In this document: in pieces, positions 38,333 through 47,053 of the stretch
How positions within the stretch are numbered: the first letter of the stretch is position 1
Layout of the letters: each line of letters begins with the position of its first letter
Assembly: GCA_045124255.1 (NCBI GenBank)
Contig: JBGVLM010000005.1
Span: 1-53,981, forward strand
DNA length: 53,981 bases
Origin: Eshraghiella sp045124255
GTDB taxonomy: Bacteria; Bacillota; Clostridia; Lachnospirales; Lachnospiraceae
Reading direction: 5' to 3'
Made by a program: the position numbers and the translations under genes
The notes under the pieces: model-generated
Database searches by the model: none
Seen by the model: the letters and a program-made list of their open reading frames with translations, nothing else
Told to the model about the DNA's origin: nothing

Positions 38333-41300
38333 ATGAAGAAACAAATTAAAAAGCTGATTGCTTTGCTGCTTACGATATGCATGAGTCTGGCATATCTGCC
38401 AATGACAATCAAAGCCGATGATACCACGGACAGAGTTCTTACAAGTGAAGATATACCTGACGAGTATCTGTACAGTTTAATGCTTGCACATGGGGATTTC
38501 GATGGTGATGGTGAACTTTTGTTAAGTGAGGCCAAATGTATTAACTATATTGAAATTCAAGAGCCGGTAAGCAGTTTTAAAGGACTCGAATTAATTGACA
38601 GAGTGCGGATAGTGATGTCGGGATATACTGATAACCCGCTTACACAAAGTGAAACTGAGCTGATGCTTGAAGGCATTCAGGACTTCAGTAATATTAATTC
38701 ATTAAGTATTGAAGGCATCTTCCTGAATGAGGAAATGTTTGAAACAATCACCAAAATGCCGTTGGAAATTTTTTATGCGGAGTTTGAAGAAGTATCGGAT
38801 TTTAGTTTTATTAAGCAGACAGATATATCTGATAAACCATTTTATGAATCAGTTAAGAGCTTAACCCTGTTTTATCCGGTTAATGCCGATATCGCTGAAT
38901 TTTCTTTGGAGTATTTAGAAGCATGTTCCAATTTAACAGAATTATGTTTGATGGGAAATATAAAAATAACAGATATTGATAAAATATCCCTTTATGAAAA
39001 TCTTACCGAGTTGACCTTGGACTGTTATTATTCGAATGGGGCGGAGATTGATTTATCTTCCAATACTAATCTGACCACTGTTAGTGTAAGTAACCGTAAT
39101 GATGAAAAAGTGCCTGTTACTGTAGGTGAGAACGGCAATATTGTTACGCTGGAATTAGGTAATGTTGAATTCACCGAGAGTCCGGCTGATTGTAAAATCC
39201 TGAGTATTTATAACAGCAGCTTAGGCACGACAAAATTAGATTTTAGTGAATATGAAAATCTTGAAGAATTGAGTGTTGCAAAGTGTGGAATAGATGAAGT
39301 TACGGGCTTGGATAAATGTTCAAAATTAAATTCGTTAGCTTTAGGCAAAAATAATTTAACAAAGGTTCCGCAGCTTCCGGACTCGGATATGTGGTATCTT
39401 GATTTAAGTAATAATAATCTGACTAAGGAGGAGCTCCTGGCTAACGCTCCCGAGAGGTTCTCTTCTGATATCAGATGGTTGTTAGAAAATCTGACCATAA
39501 AGTTCTTTTCAATTGAAAAAGTTGAATTTAGTAATGTATATACAGAATTTAATACCGAATATTTTGAAGCTGTTTTGGAGCAGTATGATGATGATGGGTA
39601 TATATATGAAAGCTGGTATACAAACTGCAATGAAATAGTTCTTGAAAAATCACTGCTTGAAATGGCTGCGGACAGAACAGGAACAACGATTTTTATGTTT
39701 AATTATCGTGATGAAGCGGGAAATATGGCAGCAGCGGAAGTTGATTTAAAAGATGCTTTAGAAACTTTAGACGGTGACTGTGTTATTAATTTTGGCTTCG
39801 CTAAGGATGAAAACGCTGTAAATATCTGGGGTACGGACAATGTATATGCCGGTCTGCATAATAAGTATGGTATATATAATAATTATATTTCCGGTGTGAA
39901 ATACAATTTGTCTGCCAGTCTTTACAATGCCTATAATATATATATTTATACGGATACCATAGTTCCATACAAATATGGGGCTAACGAATCAGACATTAGG
40001 ATAATGTTTGAAAATGGTGAATTATCAGAAAATACATATTATTATATTCCTATTGGTGCTGACCCTAATTATATTTTTACATCAGAAGAAGGAGTGAATT
40101 CCGGAAAACAAATTACATGTGAAGTAGATTCAATGTGGTGGGGAATTCCGGATGATACATTGTATAATATGGAAGATGGCTCCACAATAAATATAAGTGA
40201 TAATGCATATATAACTAAAGAGAACTGGAATTTAATGATTTCAAAGAAAATGAACTTAAATATCTATTTAACAAATTTTTCTAACCTGTATATTGATGGA
40301 ATCGTTAAATTAACATATGAGGATATGGTAAGCATACCTGAAGATGTGGATAGCGGAGCTGAATTATATTATTACTATGATATGTATGAAGATGATGAGC
40401 TCAGCAGGAAATTTCTTTTAGCAATAAGTGCAGCCGGTTTGCAGTTAATTGATGATAATGTGGATATTGAATGGTATGTTGGAGACATTGCTAAAAACAA
40501 AGAGACAGTATGTGAAATTGAGCCTTTTTGTTCTTATTATGTAAGTACTGATAAACAAAGAGAAGCCAAATACGAGATAATTAATTCTTATACAGTAGAT
40601 TCCGGAATGATAGAGTTTGAATATCAAAATGGTACATCCATCGTGGTAAGAAACAAAAATAATATCGGTCCGTATAGCGAGTTGTCTGTAATATCGGGAG
40701 ATATCACATACTATGAGGATGGTGAGAAAATAGTTTCATTAACAAACCACACCGTTGATAACATTGACCTTAGAGGTTGTGCAGACGCATTTACAATAAC
40801 TGCAGAGTGTACGCTTGATAGTGCAGATACATATCCGTCAGGCAGTATTTTTGGATTGGAGAACAGAACCGGTGATGAGAATTATTACATATACCTGAAT
40901 GCTAATGGGGACGCTCTGAATTTGACAGTTTGTAATGGTGAATACTATACACTGATGGTATATCCGTTTAATCTGATTTCCATGAGTGCCGATAAAGTAC
41001 ATTATATTAATACTGTAGTGGAAAAAGATGATGATATATTATATATAACTTTATATTTTGACGGCACGGAAATTGAAGTGGCTGACTTAAGTAATGCAAC
41101 AAGCGGAAATGCTACTAAAGGAAACGCAACTAACAAAAATGCAACATCAGGAAACGCTGATTATTATGGAACCGGTGTGGCAGACTTTGATTTGTCGAAG
41201 TTAAATACCATATACTGTAATGAAGAGAGTGTTAATGGTTCATGGTATTATGAGGACAATGACAGTATAAACCTTACAGTTTATGCAGGCAATATTTTTG

Positions 41301-42247
41301 AAGAAACGAATGAATCAGATGACACTGATGAGGGTTCAGGTGATGAATCGGACGAAGGCAGTAATAATGACGAATCGGCCAAGGGCGATGAATCAGATAA
41401 TGGCAGTGAAAATGATGAATCGGGTGAAGGAACCGAAAACGATACAACCGATAAGGATGACATATATGAAGAGCCGGAGCATGTAGATGAAGAGGATATC
41501 GTTGATTCTGATAAAGCGGTTGATGTAATAATTGAAGACATGAAAGAAAACGATGAAAAGACTGTTGAAGTTATAAGTTCAAATCCTCAGGAAATTGGCA
41601 AAGATGTATTTGAAACAATGGTAGAAGAGGATAAGAATTTTGTATACGGTGTAACGGATGAAAATAATGATTTAATGTATTCGTGGTCTTTTGCGTCAAA
41701 ATACATTGACAATCCGAAAATGAATATGGATTTAGGCATTGAAATCAGCGAACATCATAATAAGGTTGATAAGAAGATTGACAATAAAGATGCATTGTAC
41801 ATTAATTTCAAACATCATGGTGAACTTCCGGGCCCTGCGACAGTTAAAGTATATGTGGGTGATAAGTACAGAAAAAATGAAAAGGTTTACCTTTATTATG
41901 ATGATGAAAATAATGATAAAGTGTTAAGAGTAGGTAAGGAACCTCTTAGAGTTCAGGAGGGAGGCTATATAGAATTTACCATTTCACATTGCTCAACATA
42001 TTTTGTTATTGAAGAAGAAAAAGCTGTTGAATTTAATGAGGAATTTAATATTGAATTTGACGAAAACTCATTTGAAAATGTTAACTTCAATATAATCAGG
42101 CTTGCGGATACGGATGCGGAAGCCGGAGATACATTCAGCAGGGGAACACTTCTTGTGGTAGTATTTTTGGGAATAAGCTCACTTTCTGCTTTTATGGTTG
42201 CATTGAATCAGCAAAATAAAAAAAGAAAAAATATAATTTGCAAATAA
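38333..42247 (+). CDS. Large secreted leucine-rich-repeat surface protein
   Basis: A 1304-residue protein with a signal peptide (residues 1-28, cleaved after about IKA). An EF-hand-like loop follows: DFDGDGELLLSE (55-66), with all calcium ligands. Irregular leucine-rich repeats cover about 90-385 (LTELTLDCY, LEELSVAKCG, LNSLALGKNNLTKVP). A long central part (about 400-915) includes a lectin-like beta region near 790-930. Next come five NATxG-type pentapeptides (about 921-945), an acidic Ser/Asp/Glu/Gly linker (about 985-1050) and a C-terminal membrane helix (about 1267-1290) with a KKRK stop. There is no LPXTG motif, so it is anchored by its tail helix. Likely a surface adhesin; the ligand is unknown. 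Confidence 0.8.
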   Translation: MKKQIKKLIALLLTICMSLAYLPMTIKADDTTDRVLTSEDIPDEYLYSLMLAHGDFDGDGELLLSEAKCINYIEIQEPVSSFKGLELIDRVRIVMSGYTDNPLTQSETELMLEGIQDFSNINSLSIEGIFLNEEMFETITKMPLEIFYAEFEEVSDFSFIKQTDISDKPFYESVKSLTLFYPVNADIAEFSLEYLEACSNLTELCLMGNIKITDIDKISLYENLTELTLDCYYSNGAEIDLSSNTNLTTVSVSNRNDEKVPVTVGENGNIVTLELGNVEFTESPADCKILSIYNSSLGTTKLDFSEYENLEELSVAKCGIDEVTGLDKCSKLNSLALGKNNLTKVPQLPDSDMWYLDLSNNNLTKEELLANAPERFSSDIRWLLENLTIKFFSIEKVEFSNVYTEFNTEYFEAVLEQYDDDGYIYESWYTNCNEIVLEKSLLEMAADRTGTTIFMFNYRDEAGNMAAAEVDLKDALETLDGDCVINFGFAKDENAVNIWGTDNVYAGLHNKYGIYNNYISGVKYNLSASLYNAYNIYIYTDTIVPYKYGANESDIRIMFENGELSENTYYYIPIGADPNYIFTSEEGVNSGKQITCEVDSMWWGIPDDTLYNMEDGSTINISDNAYITKENWNLMISKKMNLNIYLTNFSNLYIDGIVKLTYEDMVSIPEDVDSGAELYYYYDMYEDDELSRKFLLAISAAGLQLIDDNVDIEWYVGDIAKNKETVCEIEPFCSYYVSTDKQREAKYEIINSYTVDSGMIEFEYQNGTSIVVRNKNNIGPYSELSVISGDITYYEDGEKIVSLTNHTVDNIDLRGCADAFTITAECTLDSADTYPSGSIFGLENRTGDENYYIYLNANGDALNLTVCNGEYYTLMVYPFNLISMSADKVHYINTVVEKDDDILYITLYFDGTEIEVADLSNATSGNATKGNATNKNATSGNADYYGTGVADFDLSKLNTIYCNEESVNGSWYYEDNDSINLTVYAGNIFEETNESDDTDEGSGDESDEGSNNDESAKGDESDNGSENDESGEGTENDTTDKDDIYEEPEHVDEEDIVDSDKAVDVIIEDMKENDEKTVEVISSNPQEIGKDVFETMVEEDKNFVYGVTDENNDLMYSWSFASKYIDNPKMNMDLGIEISEHHNKVDKKIDNKDALYINFKHHGELPGPATVKVYVGDKYRKNEKVYLYYDDENNDKVLRVGKEPLRVQEGGYIEFTISHCSTYFVIEEEKAVEFNEEFNIEFDENSFENVNFNIIRLADTDAEAGDTFSRGTLLVVVFLGISSLSAFMVALNQQNKKRKNIICK

Positions 42248-42252
42248 AATAC

Positions 42253-42281
42253 TTGTAAAATCTTTCGACCTATGGTACTAT
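42253..42281 (+). promoter_or_regulatory. Promoter of the tRNA-Gly gene, within a dyad
   Basis: TTGTAA (42253-42258), 17-base spacer, TACTAT (42276-42281). TCGACCTA and TAGGTCGA flank the -10 as 8-base inverted arms. Confidence 0.55.
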
Positions 42282-42302
42282 ACTTTAGGTCGAGAGATTT
42301 AC

Positions 42303-42373
42303 GCGGGTGTAGTTCAATGGTAGAACACCAGCCTTCCAAGCTGGATACGTGGGTTCGATTCCCATCACCCGCT
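42303..42373 (+). tRNA. tRNA-Gly (anticodon TCC)
   Basis: 71 nucleotides fold into a full cloverleaf: acceptor GCGGGTG/CACCCGC, D stem GTTC/GAAC, anticodon stem CCAGC/GCTGG with loop CTTCCAA (anticodon TCC), and T stem GTGGG/CCCAT with loop TTCGATT. The 3' CCA is not encoded. Confidence 0.96.
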
Positions 42374-42380
42374 TTTGTAA

Positions 42381-42409
42381 CAGAGTTTCATTATTTGGAA
42401 CTCTTTTTT
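42381..42409 (+). terminator. Terminator of tRNA-Gly
   Basis: AGAGTT (42382-42387) pairs with AACTCT (42399-42404), followed by six T. Confidence 0.75.
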
Positions 42410-42489
42410 ATTTACAGGGAAATTCCCTCGGAATTCCCCTGTAAATAAAAAACACTCCGTGAGGAGCGCATTGCGGCGGAGCATTTTTT
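42409..42489 (+). repeat. Two-hairpin dispersed repeat, copy 2
   Basis: Hairpin 1 has arms ATTTACAGG/CCTGTAAAT and AATTCC/GGAATT around a 3-base loop. The segment CACTCCGTGAGGA and the following GCGGCGGAGCAT are shared with the copy at 15862-15996, and a T-run ends it. Hairpin-1 stem differences between copies keep pairing. It lies between the tRNA terminator and the DUF3592 gene. Confidence 0.7.
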
Positions 42490-42510
42490 TTGAGAGAGGA
42501 ATGTGGTTAT

Positions 42511-43038
42511 ATGAAGAAAACACCGGGTTTTCTGGGAGGAATAGTGCTGATATTCGTGGGACTGTTTTTTGGAATTATCTACTATAATGTTTTTTACAAA
42601 GCATTAGTGAAGTATGAGAACGGTCTGCCGCAGGACGCAGAGTATTATACGGCGGATATAGTGGACGCAGAGCTTGTAAGCAGCCATTATAACACCAATA
42701 AGAACAGACGCGTTTATGATAACAGCATTACCGTTGAATATGAGATAGACGGCAATAAATATACGGCACAATACCGAATGGATTCGTCAGTTGAGATTGC
42801 GAAGGGAGAACAGGTAAGAGTGCTGGTATCCAAATCCGAACCGACAAAGATACTCGGAAGCGCTTACTCAAAGAACGGGGTGGACGAGGTAACAGGTAAG
42901 GAGACCTCGGGCTTTGGAATGTTTAATATTGCAATGACTGTAATCTGCAGTGCTTTTATACTGTTTGGTATTTTTGACATAATAAGAACAATTATAAGAA
43001 GAAAAAGAATCAGCAGAGAGAATGGAATTATATCCTGA
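42511..43038 (+). CDS. DUF3592-like membrane protein
   Basis: A 175-residue protein with two membrane helices (about residues 7-28 and 135-160) around an extracytoplasmic beta-rich domain. The latter has the pattern ITVEYEIDGNKYTAQY and GEQVRVLVSKSEPTKI, as in DUF3592 proteins. Function is unknown. ATG 42511 is preferred to the in-frame TTG at 42490, which overlaps the GAGAGGA ribosome site. Confidence 0.75.
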   Translation: MKKTPGFLGGIVLIFVGLFFGIIYYNVFYKALVKYENGLPQDAEYYTADIVDAELVSSHYNTNKNRRVYDNSITVEYEIDGNKYTAQYRMDSSVEIAKGEQVRVLVSKSEPTKILGSAYSKNGVDEVTGKETSGFGMFNIAMTVICSAFILFGIFDIIRTIIRRKRISRENGIIS

Positions 43039-43050
43039 TTCATGCAAAAA

Positions 43051-43084
43051 AAAGGAGCTTTTGTAATATTGCAAAAACTCCTTT
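43051..43084. terminator. Bidirectional terminator
   Basis: AAAGGAGCTTTTG and CAAAAACTCCTTT pair along 12 of 13 positions between convergent genes ending at 43038 and 43100. Confidence 0.8.
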
Positions 43085-43099
43085 AACTTTATATATTGA

Positions 43100-43600
43100 T
43101 TATACTTCTGAGGCCAGCATTGCAGCAACTAATAAGCAGATTAATATGATAGTGAATATTACACCGATAACTATACCGATAATACCTGTTATAAGTCCTG
43201 CCTTTGACATACCGTTATCTGTCTGGTTGTGTCTCTTTCTGTAATTATATCTCATAACAAAAGCTACAATTGCAAAAATAATACCGAATCCATAAGCAAA
43301 TCCCAGAGGAATACTCATAATACCGCATGCCAGTGATGATATACAGAAGCCGTCAACCTTAGCGTGCTGGTTCTGAGGTGTCTGGTAAGCATTTGGCTGG
43401 TAGCCATATCCTGCCTGCTGTCCGTAATATGGATTCTGGGAGTAGTTAGGCTGTGAATAGGAACTCTGAGGCTGTCCGTAAGGATTCTGATAAGAGTTCT
43501 GAGGCTGATTATAATAGCTGTTAGTATTATTGCCGCCGCCTTCTCCATTATAAGTATAATTAGTATATTTATCCTGATTATTATTCTGGTTATTATCCAT
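43100..43600 (-). CDS. DUF4190-like membrane protein with Asn/Gln/Tyr-rich N-terminus, copy 1
   Basis: A 166-residue protein. Residues 1-80 are low complexity, rich in Asn, Gln, Tyr, Ser and Pro (NPYGQPQSSYSQPNY), and two membrane helices lie at about 88-113 and 133-160. This layout is common to DUF4190 proteins of Firmicutes, whose role is unknown. It lies 33 bases from a related gene of the same orientation. The Asn/Gln/Tyr segment is probably disordered and may mediate self-association. Confidence 0.7.
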   Translation of the reverse strand: MDNNQNNNQDKYTNYTYNGEGGGNNTNSYYNQPQNSYQNPYGQPQSSYSQPNYSQNPYYGQQAGYGYQPNAYQTPQNQHAKVDGFCISSLACGIMSIPLGFAYGFGIIFAIVAFVMRYNYRKRHNQTDNGMSKAGLITGIIGIVIGVIFTIILICLLVAAMLASEV

Positions 43601-43633
43601 ATTAACCTCCTAAAGTCAAATTGCCAGACACTA

Positions 43634-43987
43634 TTAGTAATTTAAAGAATCTGCAAGTAAAGCTCCGAAAACAGCAAAATAAATTATGTAGAAAATAATA
43701 ACTACTATCCACATAATGAGTGAACCTAAGCCGCATCCGAAACCGATTTTGGATTTCTTAACATGCTGTCCGTTATTTCTCTTCTTGCACATGCTTGAAA
43801 GAACTAATGCAGCAATTGAAACTCCCGGTCCTGTTACGAAGCCTGCGATACCGCAAATCATTGCAGCTAATGCAAGACCTGATGGTACAGAGCTGCTGTT
43901 AACAGGCTGCTGTGAATATGAAGACTGTGAATATGGTGAGTCATAATAATTTGACTGCTGTCCCTGATTGTACTGATTGTTATCCAT
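43634..43987 (-). CDS. DUF4190-like membrane protein, copy 2
   Basis: A 117-residue protein sharing the start MDNNQ and the Tyr/Ser/Gln-rich N-terminus (to about residue 35) with its downstream neighbour. Two membrane helices follow (about 38-64 and 84-110), separated by KKRNNGQHVKKSK. It is probably a paralogue arising by duplication with later divergence. Ribosome site AGGAGGATAATG precedes the ATG. Confidence 0.7.
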   Translation of the reverse strand: MDNNQYNQGQQSNYYDSPYSQSSYSQQPVNSSSVPSGLALAAMICGIAGFVTGPGVSIAALVLSSMCKKRNNGQHVKKSKIGFGCGLGSLIMWIVVIIFYIIYFAVFGALLADSLNY

Positions 43988-44085
43988 TACATTATCCTCC
44001 TAAAAAGTAAAAAAATAATTACGTGTAATTATATGCATAAATTAAGATAAAAGTCAAATAAATATAAGCAATTTAGAATCCATTG

Positions 44086-44094
44086 TGGTATAAT
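44086..44094 (+). promoter_or_regulatory. Extended -10 promoter of nth
   Basis: TG-G-TATAAT without a clear -35, giving a leader of about 14 bases that carries GAGGAG before the ATG at 44115. Confidence 0.55.
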
Positions 44095-44114
44095 ATGCCC
44101 TGAGGAGAACCACT

Positions 44115-44744
44115 ATGAACAGAAAAGAAAGAGCACAATTAATTATAAAACAGCTTGATAAAGAATACGGAACGGACTATGTCTGCTACCTTAACCATGA
44201 CAATGCATGGCAGCTCCTTTTTGCGACGATATTAAGCGCACAATGTACTGACGCAAGAGTTAATATTGTTACAAAGGAGCTTTTTGTTAAATATCCGAGC
44301 ATTGAGGCTTTTGCTCATGCAGATATTAAGGTACTTGAACAGGATATTAAACCTACAGGTTTTTATCATAATAAGGCGAAGAATATTAAGGCATGTGCCA
44401 ATGAATTGCTTGAACGTCATAACGGCGAGGTACCGTCCGATATAGACAGCCTGACAGCATTGAGTGGAGTGGGCAGAAAGACTGCAAATGTAATCAGGGG
44501 AAATATTTATAATGACCCGAGCATTGTGGTAGATACCCATGTTAAGAGAATTTCCAATAAGCTTGGTCTGACTAAAGAGGATGACCCGGTTAAAATAGAA
44601 ATGGATTTAATGAAGATTCTTCCAAAGGACCATTGGATACTGTATAATATCCATATAATCCGTCTTGGAAGAAGTATATGTACTGCGCGGAGTCCTAAAT
44701 GCAGTGAATGTTTTTTAAGGGAGCTGTGTAAATCCGCCAAATAA
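44115..44744 (+). CDS. nth: Endonuclease III (DNA glycosylase/AP lyase)
   Basis: Base excision repair of oxidised pyrimidines. The 209-residue protein has the helix-hairpin-helix LSGVGRKTANVI with catalytic Lys, the catalytic Asp in VVDTHVKRI, and the 4Fe-4S ligands CTARSPKCSECFLRELC, spacing CX6CX2CX5C. Length is normal. Its stop is 2 bases from that of the convergent TPR-like gene. Confidence 0.96.
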   Translation: MNRKERAQLIIKQLDKEYGTDYVCYLNHDNAWQLLFATILSAQCTDARVNIVTKELFVKYPSIEAFAHADIKVLEQDIKPTGFYHNKAKNIKACANELLERHNGEVPSDIDSLTALSGVGRKTANVIRGNIYNDPSIVVDTHVKRISNKLGLTKEDDPVKIEMDLMKILPKDHWILYNIHIIRLGRSICTARSPKCSECFLRELCKSAK

Positions 44745-44746
44745 TT

Positions 44747-45370
44747 TTATTCGCAATATGAGCGTATTTCATTAAGCTTCTTAAGAATTGAAGGCTTCAT
44801 AATTGATGTTATTGTGTCTGCCTGTGCAATCAGACGGTCGATTTCGGAAGGCCTGTTGTCTTTTTGATAGTAATCGGCGAGCAGATAGAAATTACGGCTT
44901 ACATCAGTACCTATGGATATTCCGTATTCGAGTACGGTAACGGCTTCTGTTTCCATGTTGAGCTCAAAAAGTCTGCTTCCCCACCTTACAAGGGTGTTGA
45001 CGAGAGTATTGTAGTTATTATCATATTCCGTAAGAATTGTCAGATTGGCCACACCGTATTCAAGCTTTAAATCAGTGTTGGTATATCCCGACAGATTCAG
45101 AATCTTTACCTGGGACAGCTGGGTAATTTGCTGCTGGTATTCCGTGATTTCGTCATCGCTGACAGGAGACATTGGTAATGTATCCAACGGAATTGAAATA
45201 TAATTCAGAAAGGAAATATCTTTCTTACGGGTGAAATTGGACTGCTCCTCGCGTTCCCAGAACTTGCGGGAGTTCTCAGAGTGGGCTCTGTCGGATTTTT
45301 TTCTCTCGTAAAAAATGACAAAACCTATTATAATAGTACATAGTACAATAATTGGACCAAATCTATCCAT
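44747..45370 (-). CDS. Membrane-anchored TPR-like protein, unknown function
   Basis: A 207-residue protein with an N-terminal membrane helix (about residues 5-21) and a soluble domain. Residues about 125-200 have a helical repeat pattern like TPR (LVRWGSRLFELNMETEAVTVLEYGI, then NFYLLADYYQK). I recognise no named family. A good promoter on this strand lies inside the opposite small gene at 45402-45503. Confidence 0.65.
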   Translation of the reverse strand: MDRFGPIIVLCTIIIGFVIFYERKKSDRAHSENSRKFWEREEQSNFTRKKDISFLNYISIPLDTLPMSPVSDDEITEYQQQITQLSQVKILNLSGYTNTDLKLEYGVANLTILTEYDNNYNTLVNTLVRWGSRLFELNMETEAVTVLEYGISIGTDVSRNFYLLADYYQKDNRPSEIDRLIAQADTITSIMKPSILKKLNEIRSYCE

Positions 45371-45401
45371 AAAATAACCTCACATGAAAGGAATAATAAA
45401 A

Positions 45402-45503
45402 ATGTTCAAACGAAACAAAACAACAAGAATTGTAACAATGATTATAGCAGGTATTCTGGTGCTTGCAATGATAGTTCCGATGATTCTTTCGCTTATGGTT
45501 TAA
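45402..45503 (+). CDS. 33-residue single-helix membrane peptide
   Basis: The peptide begins MFKRNKTTRIVT and continues as one hydrophobic helix of about 20 residues (IIAGILVLAMIVPMILSLMV). AAAGGA lies about 9 bases upstream of the ATG. Basic N-terminus and single helix suggest a small membrane protein. It is divergent from the TPR-like gene, whose promoter it covers, so it could also be chance coding potential. Confidence 0.5.
   Translation: MFKRNKTTRIVTMIIAGILVLAMIVPMILSLMV
45441..45468 (-). promoter_or_regulatory. Minus-strand promoter of the TPR-like gene inside the small gene
   Basis: On the minus strand TTGCAA (45468-45463), 16-base spacer, TGC-TATAAT with extended -10 (45446-45441). 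It would give a leader of about 65 bases. Confidence 0.6.
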
Positions 45504-45512
45504 ATATACAGT

Positions 45513-45550
45513 CTTTTGGGAGTTTAAGCAACAAAAAACTGTCCCAAAGG
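45513..45550 (+). repeat. Hairpin after the small membrane peptide gene
   Basis: CTTTTGGGA pairs with TCCCAAAGG (one G-U). The loop is 20 bases and no T-tract follows, so termination is unsure. Confidence 0.4.
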
Positions 45551-45609
45551 GTTGGATTATTAAGCGAGATATGATAAAATGTTGTGAAATAAGCATAAGA
45601 AGGTGCAAT

Positions 45610-46545
45610 ATGAATTCAGGTAAAGCTCCCGGCAATGTACTGAAACGAAGTGTAATCAACTTAATCGGAAAAGGTCCCAGAATCGGGATTGATGTTTCAG
45701 AGCATTCTGTGGATGAAGCCCGGATTATCAGCTCCACCCAGGTCGGTTTGATTAACAGCCCGATAGCTGCTTCGCTTGCAGTTGTGAAGGCCTGCAATAA
45801 TATCAGTGCAGCCGGTGGAGATATGCTTGGTGTACAGGCAGCATTCATGCTCTCTCCCAAATGTAAGGAAAGAGAGCTTAAAAGACTTACAAGGCAGACA
45901 ATGGCGGCATGCAGACAGTGCAATACCTGCCTGAGCGGCGGGCATACGGAGATAACTGAAGCGGTCAATTATCCTGTTTCAACAGTAACTGCCATCGGAA
46001 GAACTGCGGGTAAGGTACTGACGGTGAAGGACATTACTCCCGGAATGGAAATAGTTATGACTAAGTGGGCAGGACTTGAAGAAGCAGCAATCCTTCTTAA
46101 TGATTCTGAGGTAACAGAACGTCTTAACAAGAGATTTTCACCCTATTATATGAGTATGTTCGGTGATTATGAGAACTGGCTGTCCATCGCACCTGAAGCA
46201 GAGCTTGCAAGAGAGTCCGGCGATGTAATTATGCATGATAACTCTGACGGCGGAGTATTTGCTTCACTGTGGGATATGGCAGAGGGCTCGGGACTTGGCT
46301 TTGAAGTGGATTTGAGAGCAATTCCGTTAAGACAGGAGCTCGTTGAGCTTGCGTATGTGTGTAATCTGAACATATACAGGATGAAATCCTCCGGAAGTCT
46401 TATGATAGCATGCAATAACGGAAGAGAACTGGCGGACAGACTAAGCGGTCAGGGAATTCCTGCTGTGCTTATTGGCAGATTTACAGATAATAATGATAAA
46501 ATAATCCGTAATGAGGATGAAATCAGATATCTGGAAAGGGTATAA
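45610..46545 (+). CDS. AIR-synthase/HypE-like protein
   Basis: A 311-residue protein of the PurM/HypE/ThiL/SelD superfamily. The N-terminal ATP-binding half has VGLINSPIAASLAVVKACNNISAAGGD and LSGGHTEITEAV; the C-terminal half has HDNSDGGVFASLWDMAEGSG and SSGSLMIA. It resembles HypE-related proteins of anaerobes, but there are no hydrogenase maturation genes nearby and no C-terminal PRIC-type motif of HypE; the end reads RYLERV. The substrate is unknown. ATG 45610 follows AAGAAGGTG. The Lrp gene starts 25 bases later, probably in the same operon. Confidence 0.78.
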   Translation: MNSGKAPGNVLKRSVINLIGKGPRIGIDVSEHSVDEARIISSTQVGLINSPIAASLAVVKACNNISAAGGDMLGVQAAFMLSPKCKERELKRLTRQTMAACRQCNTCLSGGHTEITEAVNYPVSTVTAIGRTAGKVLTVKDITPGMEIVMTKWAGLEEAAILLNDSEVTERLNKRFSPYYMSMFGDYENWLSIAPEAELARESGDVIMHDNSDGGVFASLWDMAEGSGLGFEVDLRAIPLRQELVELAYVCNLNIYRMKSSGSLMIACNNGRELADRLSGQGIPAVLIGRFTDNNDKIIRNEDEIRYLERV

Positions 46546-46570
46546 TATAAACAGAAAGAAGGTCATATAT

Positions 46571-47053
46571 ATGAGAGAAGCGATTTTAGCTGTATTAGAG
46601 AAGAACAGCCGGATTGATATTTCGGATTTGGCGGCACTTTTGGGTGAGTCACAGGTTAATATTGCGAATGAAATAGCTGAAATGGAGAAAGAGCATATTA
46701 TATGTGGTTATCATACATTAATTAACTGGGACAAAACAACTGATGAGAAGGTGACTGCACTTATTGAGATTAAGGTTACTCCTCAGAACGGACTCGGCTT
46801 TGAGGCAATTGCAGAGAGAATCTATAATTACAGTCAGATTACTTCTTTATATCTCATGTCAGGCGGTTTTGATTTTACGGTAATTATTGAAGAGAAGACC
46901 ATGAAGGAAGTAGCGTTGTTTGTCGCGAATAAGCTTGCGCCATTGGACGGCGTACTCAGCACTTCCACACATTTTGTTTTGAAGAAATATAAGGACCATG
47001 GAACAGTGCTTGAAATTCCAGACAACGATGAAAGGATGTTAGTTTCACCATGA
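46571..47053 (+). CDS. Lrp/AsnC-family transcriptional regulator
   Basis: A 160-residue regulator: winged helix N-terminus (DISDLAALLGESQVNIANEIAEMEKEHIICGYHTLINW) and a RAM-type ligand domain (LIEIKVTPQNGLGFEAIAERI, then GGFDFTVIIEEKTMKEVALFV). Lrp proteins respond to amino acids. It overlaps the following aminotransferase gene by 4 bases (ATGA), which points to control of, or joint function in, amino acid metabolism. ATG 46571 has GAAGG upstream; earlier in-frame codons lie in the previous gene. Confidence 0.9.
   Translation: MREAILAVLEKNSRIDISDLAALLGESQVNIANEIAEMEKEHIICGYHTLINWDKTTDEKVTALIEIKVTPQNGLGFEAIAERIYNYSQITSLYLMSGGFDFTVIIEEKTMKEVALFVANKLAPLDGVLSTSTHFVLKKYKDHGTVLEIPDNDERMLVSP

Noticed and set aside
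41095..41160. Short repeat in the surface-protein gene as a CRISPR-like array
   Set aside because: Units are about 15 bases, in frame and encode NATxG; no spacers and no cas genes.
38333..42247. LPXTG sorting signal in the large surface protein
   Set aside because: No LPXTG-like motif precedes the C-terminal helix; anchoring is by the helix itself.
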